This document shows, piece by piece, positions 9,419-16,971 of a stretch of DNA of 64,000 bases. The position numbers and the translations under genes were made by a program. Numbering within the stretch: position 1 is the stretch's first letter; each line of letters starts with the position of its first letter. Source of the stretch: Desulfosporosinus hippei DSM 8344 (GTDB taxonomy: Bacteria; Bacillota; Desulfitobacteriia; Desulfitobacteriales; Desulfitobacteriaceae); NCBI RefSeq assembly GCF_900100785.1, contig NZ_FNCP01000010.1:62001-126000 (forward strand). Reading direction: 5' to 3'. The notes under the pieces were generated by a model. That model was given only the letters and a program-made list of their open reading frames with translations, was not told where the DNA came from and did no database searches.

Positions 9419-10162
9419 TCAATTTTCTCCCAAAACTGCTCTCAGCAGACTAGGTATGCCGTAATCATTTTTTCCGGAACCATATCCCACATTAAGCAAA
9501 GCCATTTCCGGAAAAGTAGATTGTTTTGCTAAAGCACGGATCAGTGCTGCCCCTGTCGGAGTAATCAATTCGCCGGTAATTCCAGATTCTCGGAATTTAT
9601 AACCTTTTAAAAGCATTAGGGAAGCGGGTGCGGGCAAAGGTAACGTTCCATGAGCACATTTTACAAAACCATGTGACCAGGGCAAGGTCGATACAAGGAT
9701 AGAATCTATGTTTAACTGATCCAGAGCAATACAGGTCCCTACTATGTCGACCAGGGAATCAACCGCCCCAACCTCGTGGAAATGAACCTTATCAATCGTC
9801 GTTCCATGAACACAGGCTTCAGCTTCGGCCAAAGCATTAAAGACTTTAAGGGCAGTATTCTTAGACCGTTCAGATAAATCCCCACTAAGAATCATAGTTT
9901 GAATATCCGGCAGGTGGCGGTGGGAATGGCTATGATGATCTCGATTGGGGCACCCCAACTCATGGGGTTGAAGTACAACATTGATATCTGTCGCTTGAAT
10001 GCCGTGAACTTGGCGCTCCTTCACTTCCAATACAAATTCTGTTAAGCCAATTGAATGAAGCTGCTTAACGATGATTTCCGGATCAGCACCTAAGGCTATT
10101 AAAGACCCTAAGGCCATATCGCCACTTATGCCTGCAAAGGCATCCCAGTATAGTATTTTCAA
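9419..10162 (-). CDS. larC: nickel-pincer cofactor biosynthesis protein LarC, N-terminal (LarC1) part only
   Basis: The 247 residues match the LarC1 domain: N-terminal YWDAFAGISGDMALG, a histidine-rich stretch (HHSHSHRH), HFHEVGAVDS and TGELITPTGAAL. LarC inserts nickel into the pincer nucleotide. Most LarC proteins are about 400 residues and carry a second domain (LarC2). Here the frame stops with TGA at GSGKNDYGIPSLLRAVLGEN and the rhomboid gene begins 13 bp later, so LarC2 is not adjacent. The TTG start overlaps the larB stop (TTGA), which indicates translational coupling. Confidence 0.88.
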   Translation of the reverse strand: MKILYWDAFAGISGDMALGSLIALGADPEIIVKQLHSIGLTEFVLEVKERQVHGIQATDINVVLQPHELGCPNRDHHSHSHRHLPDIQTMILSGDLSERSKNTALKVFNALAEAEACVHGTTIDKVHFHEVGAVDSLVDIVGTCIALDQLNIDSILVSTLPWSHGFVKCAHGTLPLPAPASLMLLKGYKFRESGITGELITPTGAALIRALAKQSTFPEMALLNVGYGSGKNDYGIPSLLRAVLGEN

Positions 10163-10938
10163 GTTAGATCCCCTTTCTTCCCAGCTCTCATTATGCGTCG
10201 TACTATTGCAGAAGCTAAAGAGGCAGCCCCAAATCCATTGTCGATGTTAACTACTCCAACTCCTGAAGCACAACTGTTCAGCATACTGAGTAGTGGCGCA
10301 AGGCCTTGAAAATGCGCACCATAGCCAACGCTGGTTGGTACCGCAATAACCGGCTGTTCGACTAGACCTCCAACAACACTGGCTAAGGCCCCTTCCATTC
10401 CGGCAACAACGATAATAACCTCTGCTCTATCCATAAGTTCTTTCTGCCCTAACAACCGATGTATACCTGCAACTCCCACGTCAAACAAGGTGTCAACTTC
10501 ATGCCCCATAAAACGAGCCGTCAGCAATGCTTCTTGAGCTACAGCTAAATCCGCAGTTCCGGCCGTCATAATGAGAATCTTACCGAGAACGGTTGGTTCT
10601 GCAAGTGGTCTGAGCAGAAGACAGCGGGCTTGTCGATCATACAAAGCATCCGGAAAATGAGGCAAGACTATTTCGGCAGTGGGTATATCAAGTCTGGTTG
10701 CCAATACATTAAGTTCTTTGTCGCCCAGGTGTCTTAAGATTTTGATGATGTGTTCGGGTTGCTTCCCCTGGCAGAAAATCACTTCTGATTGCCCTGTCCG
10801 CAGTCCTCGATGATGATCCAATCTGGCAAAGTCCAAGTTTTCATAAGGCAAATCCTTTAATTGCTGAAAGGCATTATCTGGGGAACAGGTTCCCTGATGT
10901 ACTGAGTCAAGCAGGGCTTTAAGGGTTTCTTCATTCAT
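10159..10938 (-). CDS. larB: pyridinium-3,5-biscarboxylic acid mononucleotide synthase LarB
   Basis: A 259-residue PurE-like carboxylase. In the known pathway LarB carboxylates nicotinate adenine dinucleotide, the first step to the nickel-pincer cofactor of lactate racemase and related enzymes. Diagnostic segments are LDHHRGLRTGQSEVIFCQGK, the PurE-like VAGMEGALASVVGGL and PVIAVPTSVGYGA. A clear GGAGG precedes the ATG. It lies between larE (14 bp away) and larC (4-bp overlap), so the three form one operon. No larA racemase is in the window. Confidence 0.94.
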   Translation of the reverse strand: MNEETLKALLDSVHQGTCSPDNAFQQLKDLPYENLDFARLDHHRGLRTGQSEVIFCQGKQPEHIIKILRHLGDKELNVLATRLDIPTAEIVLPHFPDALYDRQARCLLLRPLAEPTVLGKILIMTAGTADLAVAQEALLTARFMGHEVDTLFDVGVAGIHRLLGQKELMDRAEVIIVVAGMEGALASVVGGLVEQPVIAVPTSVGYGAHFQGLAPLLSMLNSCASGVGVVNIDNGFGAASLASAIVRRIMRAGKKGDLT

Positions 10939-10952
10939 AAGTAGTCCTCCAG

Positions 10953-11759
10953 TTAAATGGGATTGAGACTTCCCGAACGTAGTCCCATTAAATCTAATGT
11001 AACAAAGCGAAAACCCAGTTCGGATAAACGGGCTGTGATTTCTGTAGCTTCCAGGATAAATCTTTCAAATTCTTGACTGGGAATTTCGATGCGAGCCAGA
11101 TTGCCGTGAACTCTGACCCGACATTCCAGGTATCCATTTTGCTTAAGGACAGCTTCTGCACGGGCAATACCTTCCAGTAATTCTCTGGTAATTGGATCTC
11201 CATAAGGAACTCTGGACGCGAGACAAGCCATGGCAGGCTTATTCCAAGTAGGCAAATTACGAAGTTCTGATAGAATTCGGATTTCAGGTTTTGTTAATCC
11301 CACTTCAAAAAGCGGACTAACAATTCCCAGTTCTTGAAGAGCTAGCCTCCCTGGGCGATAATCCAGAGCATCAGAGGCATTTGTCCCTTCAATGACTACC
11401 GTATCCTTTCGCTTACTCCATTTTAGAAAAGTCTCAAATAGTTTCTTTTTGCAGAAATAGCAGCGATTAGGCGGGTTATCCCGAAACTCTTTAATGTTTA
11501 ACACATCAAAGTCAATCACTTGTACAGGATATTTATACCTCTCAGCTAAAGAAAGTGCTTCTATTTCTTCTTGACTAGAAACCATCGCTCCTCGTGCAAG
11601 AACTCCTTGGCAGTTTTGACCTAAGGTTTCTTGGGCGACGGCCAAAAGATAGGTTGAATCTACTCCACCGGAAAAGGCAACCAAAACAGTGTTTAAGGAT
11701 TTTAATTTATTAATGAGCGCACTTTCTTTATTAAGTGCTTCTTGTAGTGTTCTATCCAT
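10953..11759 (-). CDS. larE: ATP-dependent sacrificial sulfur transferase LarE
   Basis: A 268-residue PP-loop ATPase. LarE adenylates the pyridinium dicarboxylate intermediate and donates sulfur to form the thiocarboxylates that bind nickel. The PP-loop FSGGVDSTYLL lies near residues 29-39. The LarE-typical NRCYFCKKKLF and ACLASRVPYG cysteine segments are present. Some LarE proteins sacrifice a cysteine while others use a 4Fe-4S cluster; I cannot decide which from reading alone. It is the first gene of larE-larB-larC, and GGAAGGGA lies upstream of the ATG. Confidence 0.93.
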   Translation of the reverse strand: MDRTLQEALNKESALINKLKSLNTVLVAFSGGVDSTYLLAVAQETLGQNCQGVLARGAMVSSQEEIEALSLAERYKYPVQVIDFDVLNIKEFRDNPPNRCYFCKKKLFETFLKWSKRKDTVVIEGTNASDALDYRPGRLALQELGIVSPLFEVGLTKPEIRILSELRNLPTWNKPAMACLASRVPYGDPITRELLEGIARAEAVLKQNGYLECRVRVHGNLARIEIPSQEFERFILEATEITARLSELGFRFVTLDLMGLRSGSLNPI

Positions 11760-11832
11760 TTAGGTCTTATCCCTTCCTTCGTTTATATTCTACCTATTGT
11801 AGAAATGACTGTCAAAGAAACTTTGTTCATAA

Positions 11833-11871
11833 GAAAGAGCAAAGAAGGTTACGAACCCCCTCTGCTCTTTC
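11833..11871 (-). terminator. inverted repeat after fixX, possible terminator
   Basis: GAAAGAGCA (11833-11841) pairs with TGCTCTTTC (11863-11871), and an inner GGTT/AACC stem (11847-11850 with 11854-11857) caps it. It separates fixX from larE. The T-rich tail on the minus strand is short, so termination may be partial. Confidence 0.5.
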
Positions 11872-11906
11872 AAAAAATTACGTTTTCAGACATTTTCAGT
11901 AATTAA

Positions 11907-12188
11907 TCAGCCATTTTTCCAAGAAACTCCGAATCCGCCTCTTGGATACTTCCAGTCAATATTGCCAAAGGGACACCCGATTAGGCAGGTTCCACACTCC
12001 AGGCAGCCTTCATAACCCACAGCAATACGTTTTTCTTCTTCATCCCAATCGTAGACATGGGCTGGGCAAAAACGTGTACAGGGTTTATCTTGGCACTGCT
12101 GCAAGCAAACACTTGGGTTAGCTATCTTAATGTGGTTTAGTTTATCTGTGTTAAACCTTACTAAATAAAGTTTATCATCTAATTTCAT
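11907..12188 (-). CDS. fixX: ferredoxin-like protein FixX
   Basis: This small iron-sulfur protein (93 residues) belongs to the Fix/Etf-quinone oxidoreductase complex. Two cysteine clusters are visible: CLQQCQDKPCTRFCP and CLECGTCLIGCPFG. In the family it passes electrons between FixC and the quinone pool. I chose the ATG at 12188 rather than 12203 because GGAGG lies 7 bases before it and its ATG overlaps the fixC TGA as ATGA, a typical coupled start. Confidence 0.92.
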   Translation of the reverse strand: MKLDDKLYLVRFNTDKLNHIKIANPSVCLQQCQDKPCTRFCPAHVYDWDEEEKRIAVGYEGCLECGTCLIGCPFGNIDWKYPRGGFGVSWKNG

Positions 12189-13477
12189 AAGAGCGCCCTC
12201 CATGCTCCATAGATATCCTTAAGTAAACCGCCTTTAGAACGGTGTTCGAAGGCCATTTTGATAATTTCTTTTTGACGTTCTTTCTTAGGGGTCCCGTCAG
12301 CTGTCAAATACATTTTGGCAGCTTTAGAGAACAACTTGGGATATATTTTTAAGAGATGGGTATTTTCTTCAAAGAATTTGCCCATATGACGATAGTGATG
12401 GAGGTCTTTAAGAACAAAGGAATCCCGCAGGCGGGTTTCGTATACACCCATCGCATGATCGCTCACGTCTCCGGCTCGTATTGCCTGAGCTGCAACTTCC
12501 CCAGCTATTTTACCCGATATCATAGCCAAGTTTGAACCCTCGCGATTCAGGGAATTCATGAGCATTGCCGTGTCTCCGACGACCATAACCCCTTGGCGAT
12601 GAAGTTTCGGTACGTGGGTATATCCACCTTCTGGGATTAAGTGAGACAGATATTCCTTGGTTTCACCGCCTTGAAGAAGGCGTTTTACATAAGGTTTGGC
12701 TTTCATGTTCTCTAATAAATCATTGGGGGTCCAATTATTACGAATTAGCTGTTGAAGAATGGTTCCAACGCCGATTGAAATCGAATCCTTATTGGTATAG
12801 ATAAAACCTACGCCCATCATTCCCGCCGTTGAATCTCCATACAATTCAATAGTAGCCCCCTGGCCTTCCTCAAGACAGAAACGGTCTTCGATCTTTTCTT
12901 TAGGTAAAGCAATAACCTCTTTGACCGTGACTGCGACTACCTCAGGTTTAAGTGGTTTGGCTAATCCGGCTTTAACCGCTATGAAGTTATTAACCCCTTC
13001 AGCCAGAATGACTACCTTCGCACCTAAATCTCCTTCAGCACGTCCTGTTCGAACTCCGACAACCTGGTCGCCTTTATATAAGAGATTTTCCACCAGTGTT
13101 TCAGTAATGATCATAACGCCGGCTTTTTCTGCTTGCTGAGCCAGCCAACGATCAAACTTCACCCTAAAGACTGAATGGGCATTGTAGGGCTCTTTCCCCC
13201 AGGCAGGATCACGGTAACCAGCCAAGATAGATTCGTCGCCACTTAACATGGCAATACGTTGTTCAATTATGGGGCGTTCTAGGGGAGCGTCCTTCCAGAA
13301 TTCAGGTACAACCATATCGGTAGCCTTTGTATAGAGGATCCCGCCCATGACATTCTTGGTTCCCGGATAATCACCGCGTTCGATAACTACGGTTTTCATC
13401 CCGGCACGTGCAGCACTGAGCGCAGCAGATAGGCCAGCAGGACCACCGCCGATGACGATTACATCAAAGTTTTCCAT
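12185..13477 (-). CDS. fixC: FixC, electron-transfer-flavoprotein:quinone oxidoreductase
   Basis: A 430-residue FAD protein. The N-terminal dinucleotide-binding motif is VIVIGGGPAGLSAALSAARAG, followed by the GTKNVMGGILY segment typical of FixC/Etf-QO and a second FAD motif, GVMVVGDTAMLMNS. In the FixABCX complex, FixC carries FAD and delivers high-potential electrons to quinone. It lies 12 bp after fixB and overlaps fixX. A strong TAAGGAGGGG site precedes the ATG. Confidence 0.94.
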   Translation of the reverse strand: MENFDVIVIGGGPAGLSAALSAARAGMKTVVIERGDYPGTKNVMGGILYTKATDMVVPEFWKDAPLERPIIEQRIAMLSGDESILAGYRDPAWGKEPYNAHSVFRVKFDRWLAQQAEKAGVMIITETLVENLLYKGDQVVGVRTGRAEGDLGAKVVILAEGVNNFIAVKAGLAKPLKPEVVAVTVKEVIALPKEKIEDRFCLEEGQGATIELYGDSTAGMMGVGFIYTNKDSISIGVGTILQQLIRNNWTPNDLLENMKAKPYVKRLLQGGETKEYLSHLIPEGGYTHVPKLHRQGVMVVGDTAMLMNSLNREGSNLAMISGKIAGEVAAQAIRAGDVSDHAMGVYETRLRDSFVLKDLHHYRHMGKFFEENTHLLKIYPKLFSKAAKMYLTADGTPKKERQKEIIKMAFEHRSKGGLLKDIYGAWRALL

Positions 13478-13489
13478 GTTTGCCCCTCC

Positions 13490-14821
13490 TTAATTTGCCA
13501 CGCCATGCTGAAGGCGTTTCTTAAACTCTGCAGTCAGTGCAGGAACTACTTGAAATAGATCTCCAACGATACCGTAATTAGCAACCTTTAATATTGCAGC
13601 TTCCGGATCGTTATTGATGGCAATGATAAAGTCCGATGTCTCCATTCCAACTAAATGTTGGATTGCTCCGGATATTCCTATCGCAATATATACTTTAGGA
13701 CGAACCGTTACTCCGGATTGCCCCACTTGCTGATCATGTGTCAGCCAGCCTGCTTCTACAGCTCCACGGGTCCCAGCTATGGTGCCCCCTAATACTTCTG
13801 CTAATTCCTCAGCTATAACCATATTCCTTTTGGCTGCAATCCCTAAGCCTACTGCTACGATAATTTCAGCTTTATCTAAAAATGCGCTCCTAGCATCACT
13901 GCTTATAAACTCCAAGATCTTAGTGCGGAAGTTTTCTTCTTCGAGCGTAAATTCTTCTTGAATTAGTTCTCCCACACGTCCATCCACTCGTTCGGGCATT
14001 GCCATTACTCGAGGACGAACTGTCGCCATTTGAGGACGGCTCGTTCGACAAAGAATGGTTGCCATAATATTTCCACCAAAGGCTGGTCGAGTTTGTTGTA
14101 ACAACTTTGTCTCCGGATCAATGCCCAGTACCGTACAATCGGCCGTTAAGCCTGTTTGCAGTTTGGTAGCAATTGCCGGGAATACATCTCGCCCCATCGA
14201 AGTTGCACCCATCAAGATAATCTCAGGTTGATATTTCTTTACGAGCCCGGTAATCGCCTCGGCATATGGTTCTGATCGATAATCCTTTAGAATAGGGTGA
14301 TCGATGACATACACCTTTTCAGCACCGTAAGCAAAGGCTTCGGGTATGACATTCTCAACCTGATACCCAGTTATCACTCCACTCAAGCCACATCCAATGG
14401 CATCGGCAAGTTTTCGGCCCTCACCAAGCAATTCCCAGGAAACTGGTGCAACCTTACCGTTTGTATACTCAATGATTACCCAGACACCGCTCCAGACATC
14501 TCCACCGGCCACAGGAGTTACTTGAGACCTAATTGTTTTATTATTGTTATCTTGAGCATAATCCTTAACGGATTCAGGCAATGGATCTTTGAGGTTAAAC
14601 TTAGACCCAGCCTCCTCATTAAGTTCATCGGAGGGTTTGGAAGGTTTCTTAACGACTGCCAGGGCATTAGTCGGGCATACTAAAGCACATTTTCCATGGT
14701 CTTCACATTTCTTAGGATCTACAACGGCTAAGCCATCAATTAGATCCAGAGCTTCTACCGGGCATTCCACGACACAAGCCCCGCACCCGATACACTTTGT
14801 TTTGTCAACAGCGACGGTCAT
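13490..14821 (-). CDS. fixB: FixB, electron transfer flavoprotein alpha subunit fused to a two-cluster ferredoxin
   Basis: At 443 residues this is longer than plain EtfA because an N-terminal ferredoxin domain (about residues 1-60) precedes it. That domain has CIGCGACVVECP and CEDHGKCALVCP, enough for two 4Fe-4S clusters. The EtfA region ends with the FAD-binding segment RGAVEAGWL...QVGQSG...GISGAIQHLVGM. The fusion suggests direct electron exchange with ferredoxin, as in flavin-based bifurcation. Its ATG overlaps the fixA TAA by one base. Confidence 0.94.
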   Translation of the reverse strand: MTVAVDKTKCIGCGACVVECPVEALDLIDGLAVVDPKKCEDHGKCALVCPTNALAVVKKPSKPSDELNEEAGSKFNLKDPLPESVKDYAQDNNNKTIRSQVTPVAGGDVWSGVWVIIEYTNGKVAPVSWELLGEGRKLADAIGCGLSGVITGYQVENVIPEAFAYGAEKVYVIDHPILKDYRSEPYAEAITGLVKKYQPEIILMGATSMGRDVFPAIATKLQTGLTADCTVLGIDPETKLLQQTRPAFGGNIMATILCRTSRPQMATVRPRVMAMPERVDGRVGELIQEEFTLEEENFRTKILEFISSDARSAFLDKAEIIVAVGLGIAAKRNMVIAEELAEVLGGTIAGTRGAVEAGWLTHDQQVGQSGVTVRPKVYIAIGISGAIQHLVGMETSDFIIAINNDPEAAILKVANYGIVGDLFQVVPALTAEFKKRLQHGVAN

Positions 14822-15654
14822 TAGCGTTTCCCTCCCTTCGCTAGGGGACTAACCATGATTATGTTCTGTTGGAATATTTTTTGAACCACCGTTGCGGCGA
14901 CACCTGAGGGATCATTCATAGCATCCATTATTTCTCCGCCACTGCGGCCAGGTGGTGCGAAAATTCTAGAAACACTAGTAGGAGATCCTTTAAGACCCAT
15001 TTGCTTAGTATCAAAGGGTAGAGAGTTTACATCCCATACCTCAGGCTCATAAGTAGCAGCGTTCATCATATTAGGCAGAGTGGCATAACGCAAATCATTA
15101 AGTTCTTTCTCAACTGTCAACAAGGCAGGCAACTGGGCTTGAACAACCTGACGCCCGCTTTCTGTCTTGCGTTCTACTGTAATTGTAGTTTCAGTAAGCT
15201 CTCTAACCTTAATTACATAGGTCAACTGAGGAAATCCCAGTCGTTGCGCAATACCGGGGCCAGTTTGAGCTGTATCTCCATCTATTGCTTCTTTGCCGGC
15301 GAAAACTACGTCAATTGGTTCAGTCTCATGGATCTTTTGCAGGGCCATTGAAAGAATATATGCTGTAGCCAGGGAATCAGAGCCTCCAAAAGCACGATCA
15401 CTAAGCAGAATTGCTCGATCAGCACCATAAGTCATCGCTTTTTTCAAGGCATCCTTGGCTTGGGGAGGACCCATACTTACTATAGTTACCTTCCCTCCGA
15501 CTTTTTCCTTAAGACGAATTGCTTCTTCTAAGCCATGGGCATCATATGGGTTGATAATGGATGGTACACCCTCTCTCATGAGGGTATTCGTCGCCGGGTC
15601 AATGCGGACTTCGGATGTATCGGGAACTTGTTTAAGGCAGACTACAAAGTTCAC
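14821..15654 (-). CDS. fixA: FixA, electron transfer flavoprotein beta subunit
   Basis: The protein has 277 residues from the chosen start and begins VNFVVCLKQVPDTSEVRIDP, the EtfB N-terminal signature. It also has GPPQAKDALKKAMTYGADRA and AIDGDTAQTGP nucleotide-binding segments. EtfB/FixA binds the bifurcating FAD with FixB and accepts electrons from NADH in characterised FixABCX complexes. I chose the GTG at 15654 because AAGGAGGG lies 7 bases upstream; a longer reading to 15681 would bury that site. It is the first gene of fixABCX. Confidence 0.93.
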   Translation of the reverse strand: MNFVVCLKQVPDTSEVRIDPATNTLMREGVPSIINPYDAHGLEEAIRLKEKVGGKVTIVSMGPPQAKDALKKAMTYGADRAILLSDRAFGGSDSLATAYILSMALQKIHETEPIDVVFAGKEAIDGDTAQTGPGIAQRLGFPQLTYVIKVRELTETTITVERKTESGRQVVQAQLPALLTVEKELNDLRYATLPNMMNAATYEPEVWDVNSLPFDTKQMGLKGSPTSVSRIFAPPGRSGGEIMDAMNDPSGVAATVVQKIFQQNIIMVSPLAKGGKR

Positions 15655-15733
15655 TATAATTCCCTCCTTTGTAAACAACATTACATAGTTTTTGAAAGAA
15701 ATATTCTAAATTGACTACTATTTTCTATATTTT

Positions 15734-15763
15734 ATTATACAAATAGGAATATTACAATATTAA
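15734..15763 (-). promoter_or_regulatory. candidate fixABCX promoter with 16-bp element shared with the acs operon
   Basis: On the minus strand TTAATATTGTAATATT (15763-15748) is followed 8 nt later by TATAAT (15739-15734), about 80 bp before the fixA GTG. The 14-bp core is the near-palindrome AATATT-GT-AATATT. The identical 16-mer lies upstream of cooC at 45079-45094. A usual -35 box is not evident, and the element lies where one would be expected. Confidence 0.45.
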
Positions 15764-15842
15764 CATATGTCAGTAAATATATTCATTCATTTTTATGGAA
15801 TTATATTCAAACTTATGTGAATATTCAGTAGTATGTGTTTAT

Positions 15843-16757
15843 TTACTTTGAATCTTCCAAATATTTTTCAACTTCTACTGCTGCTAAGGCCCCATCACCA
15901 ACTGCAGTGGCTACTTGACGGAGAGGCGTATTCCGAATATCTCCAGCAGCATATACTCCTTTTATGTTGGTTTGCAAAAGTGAATCCGTTAGAATATAGC
16001 CACGATCATCAGTTTCAATTTCTTCACCGATAAATTGGGCGTTAGGATCAGTTCCAACATAAATAAAAACTCCGTCAGCAGGGATGTCCTTAGTCTCCTT
16101 ACTTTGTACGTTAAGTATACGTACCCCTTCAACATGGTTAGACCCCAGGATTTCCTCAATAACTGCATTCAGTTCGAAACGGATTTTGGGATTCTCTTTG
16201 GCGCGATTCATGGCGATTTGAGAAGCCCTAAAACCATCTCGTCTATGGACAATCGTTACTTCATCTGCAAATTTCGTCAGGTAAGAACCTTCCTCAATGG
16301 CAGCATCCCCTCCGCCTACTACAACCACCTTCTTGCCTTTAAAAAAAGCACCGTCACATGTAGCACAGTAAGAAACTCCACTCCCCCTAAAACGATCTTC
16401 ACCCGGAACCCCTAATAATCTAGGCTTGGATCCTGCAGCAATAATGATAGAACGCGCCTCAAGAATACGATCATAGGTTTGAACTTTTTTTATAGCTCCG
16501 TTGAGCTCTAACGTTTGAACTTCTTCAAAAATAAATTCTACACCGAAAGCAATAGCTTGTTTATGAAACAGATTCATAAGTTCATACCCGTTGACTCCGT
16601 CTGGAAACCCCGGGTAGTTTTCTATATTCTCTGTAGAAGCAGCCTGCCCACCAGGCATTGCTAACTCTATGATGGCTGCTTTTAATCCTCCACGTGCTGC
16701 ATAAATTCCAGCTGTCAAACCAGCAGGACCTGCTCCCACAATAATAACGTCATACAT
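15843..16757 (-). CDS. trxB: thioredoxin-disulfide reductase
   Basis: This 304-residue flavoprotein carries VIIVGAGPAGLTAGIYAARGG (FAD), the redox pair CATC in SYCATCDGAFF, VVVGGGDAAIEE (NADPH) and the C-terminal GVYAAGDI segment. It reduces thioredoxin with NADPH. I chose the ATG at 16757: GAGGAG lies 9 bases upstream, whereas the TTG at 16766 directly abuts that site. A palindrome in its leader (16786-16808) may be an operator. It is divergent from the UPF0182 gene. Confidence 0.94.
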   Translation of the reverse strand: MYDVIIVGAGPAGLTAGIYAARGGLKAAIIELAMPGGQAASTENIENYPGFPDGVNGYELMNLFHKQAIAFGVEFIFEEVQTLELNGAIKKVQTYDRILEARSIIIAAGSKPRLLGVPGEDRFRGSGVSYCATCDGAFFKGKKVVVVGGGDAAIEEGSYLTKFADEVTIVHRRDGFRASQIAMNRAKENPKIRFELNAVIEEILGSNHVEGVRILNVQSKETKDIPADGVFIYVGTDPNAQFIGEEIETDDRGYILTDSLLQTNIKGVYAAGDIRNTPLRQVATAVGDGALAAVEVEKYLEDSK

Positions 16758-16785
16758 GACTTTCAACTCCTCTTAATTACTAGCT

Positions 16786-16808
16786 TTAATACCCCTTTAG
16801 GGTATTAA
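16786..16808 (-). promoter_or_regulatory. TTAATACCC-N5-GGGTATTAA palindrome in the trxB leader (candidate operator)
   Basis: A perfect 9-bp inverted repeat around CTTTA lies just downstream of a -10-like TATACT (minus strand, 16823-16818). It would therefore begin within a few bases of the transcript start. The ATACCC...GGGTAT core resembles, from memory, operators of the CsoR/CstR repressor family. Regulation is inferred, and the site would also form an RNA hairpin. Confidence 0.45.
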
Positions 16809-16971
16809 TCTGTTGTTAGTATATCATAGTTTATCCAGATTTAAAAAGAATTTGCCCTTGTATATAACAAAATATATGAAGGGATTTTCATTAATTGGGA
16901 AGAATATAATATTATGATTAAACATACATAATCGTTCGGTTAGGTCTTAGGCAATTTAAGGGGGAATACTA

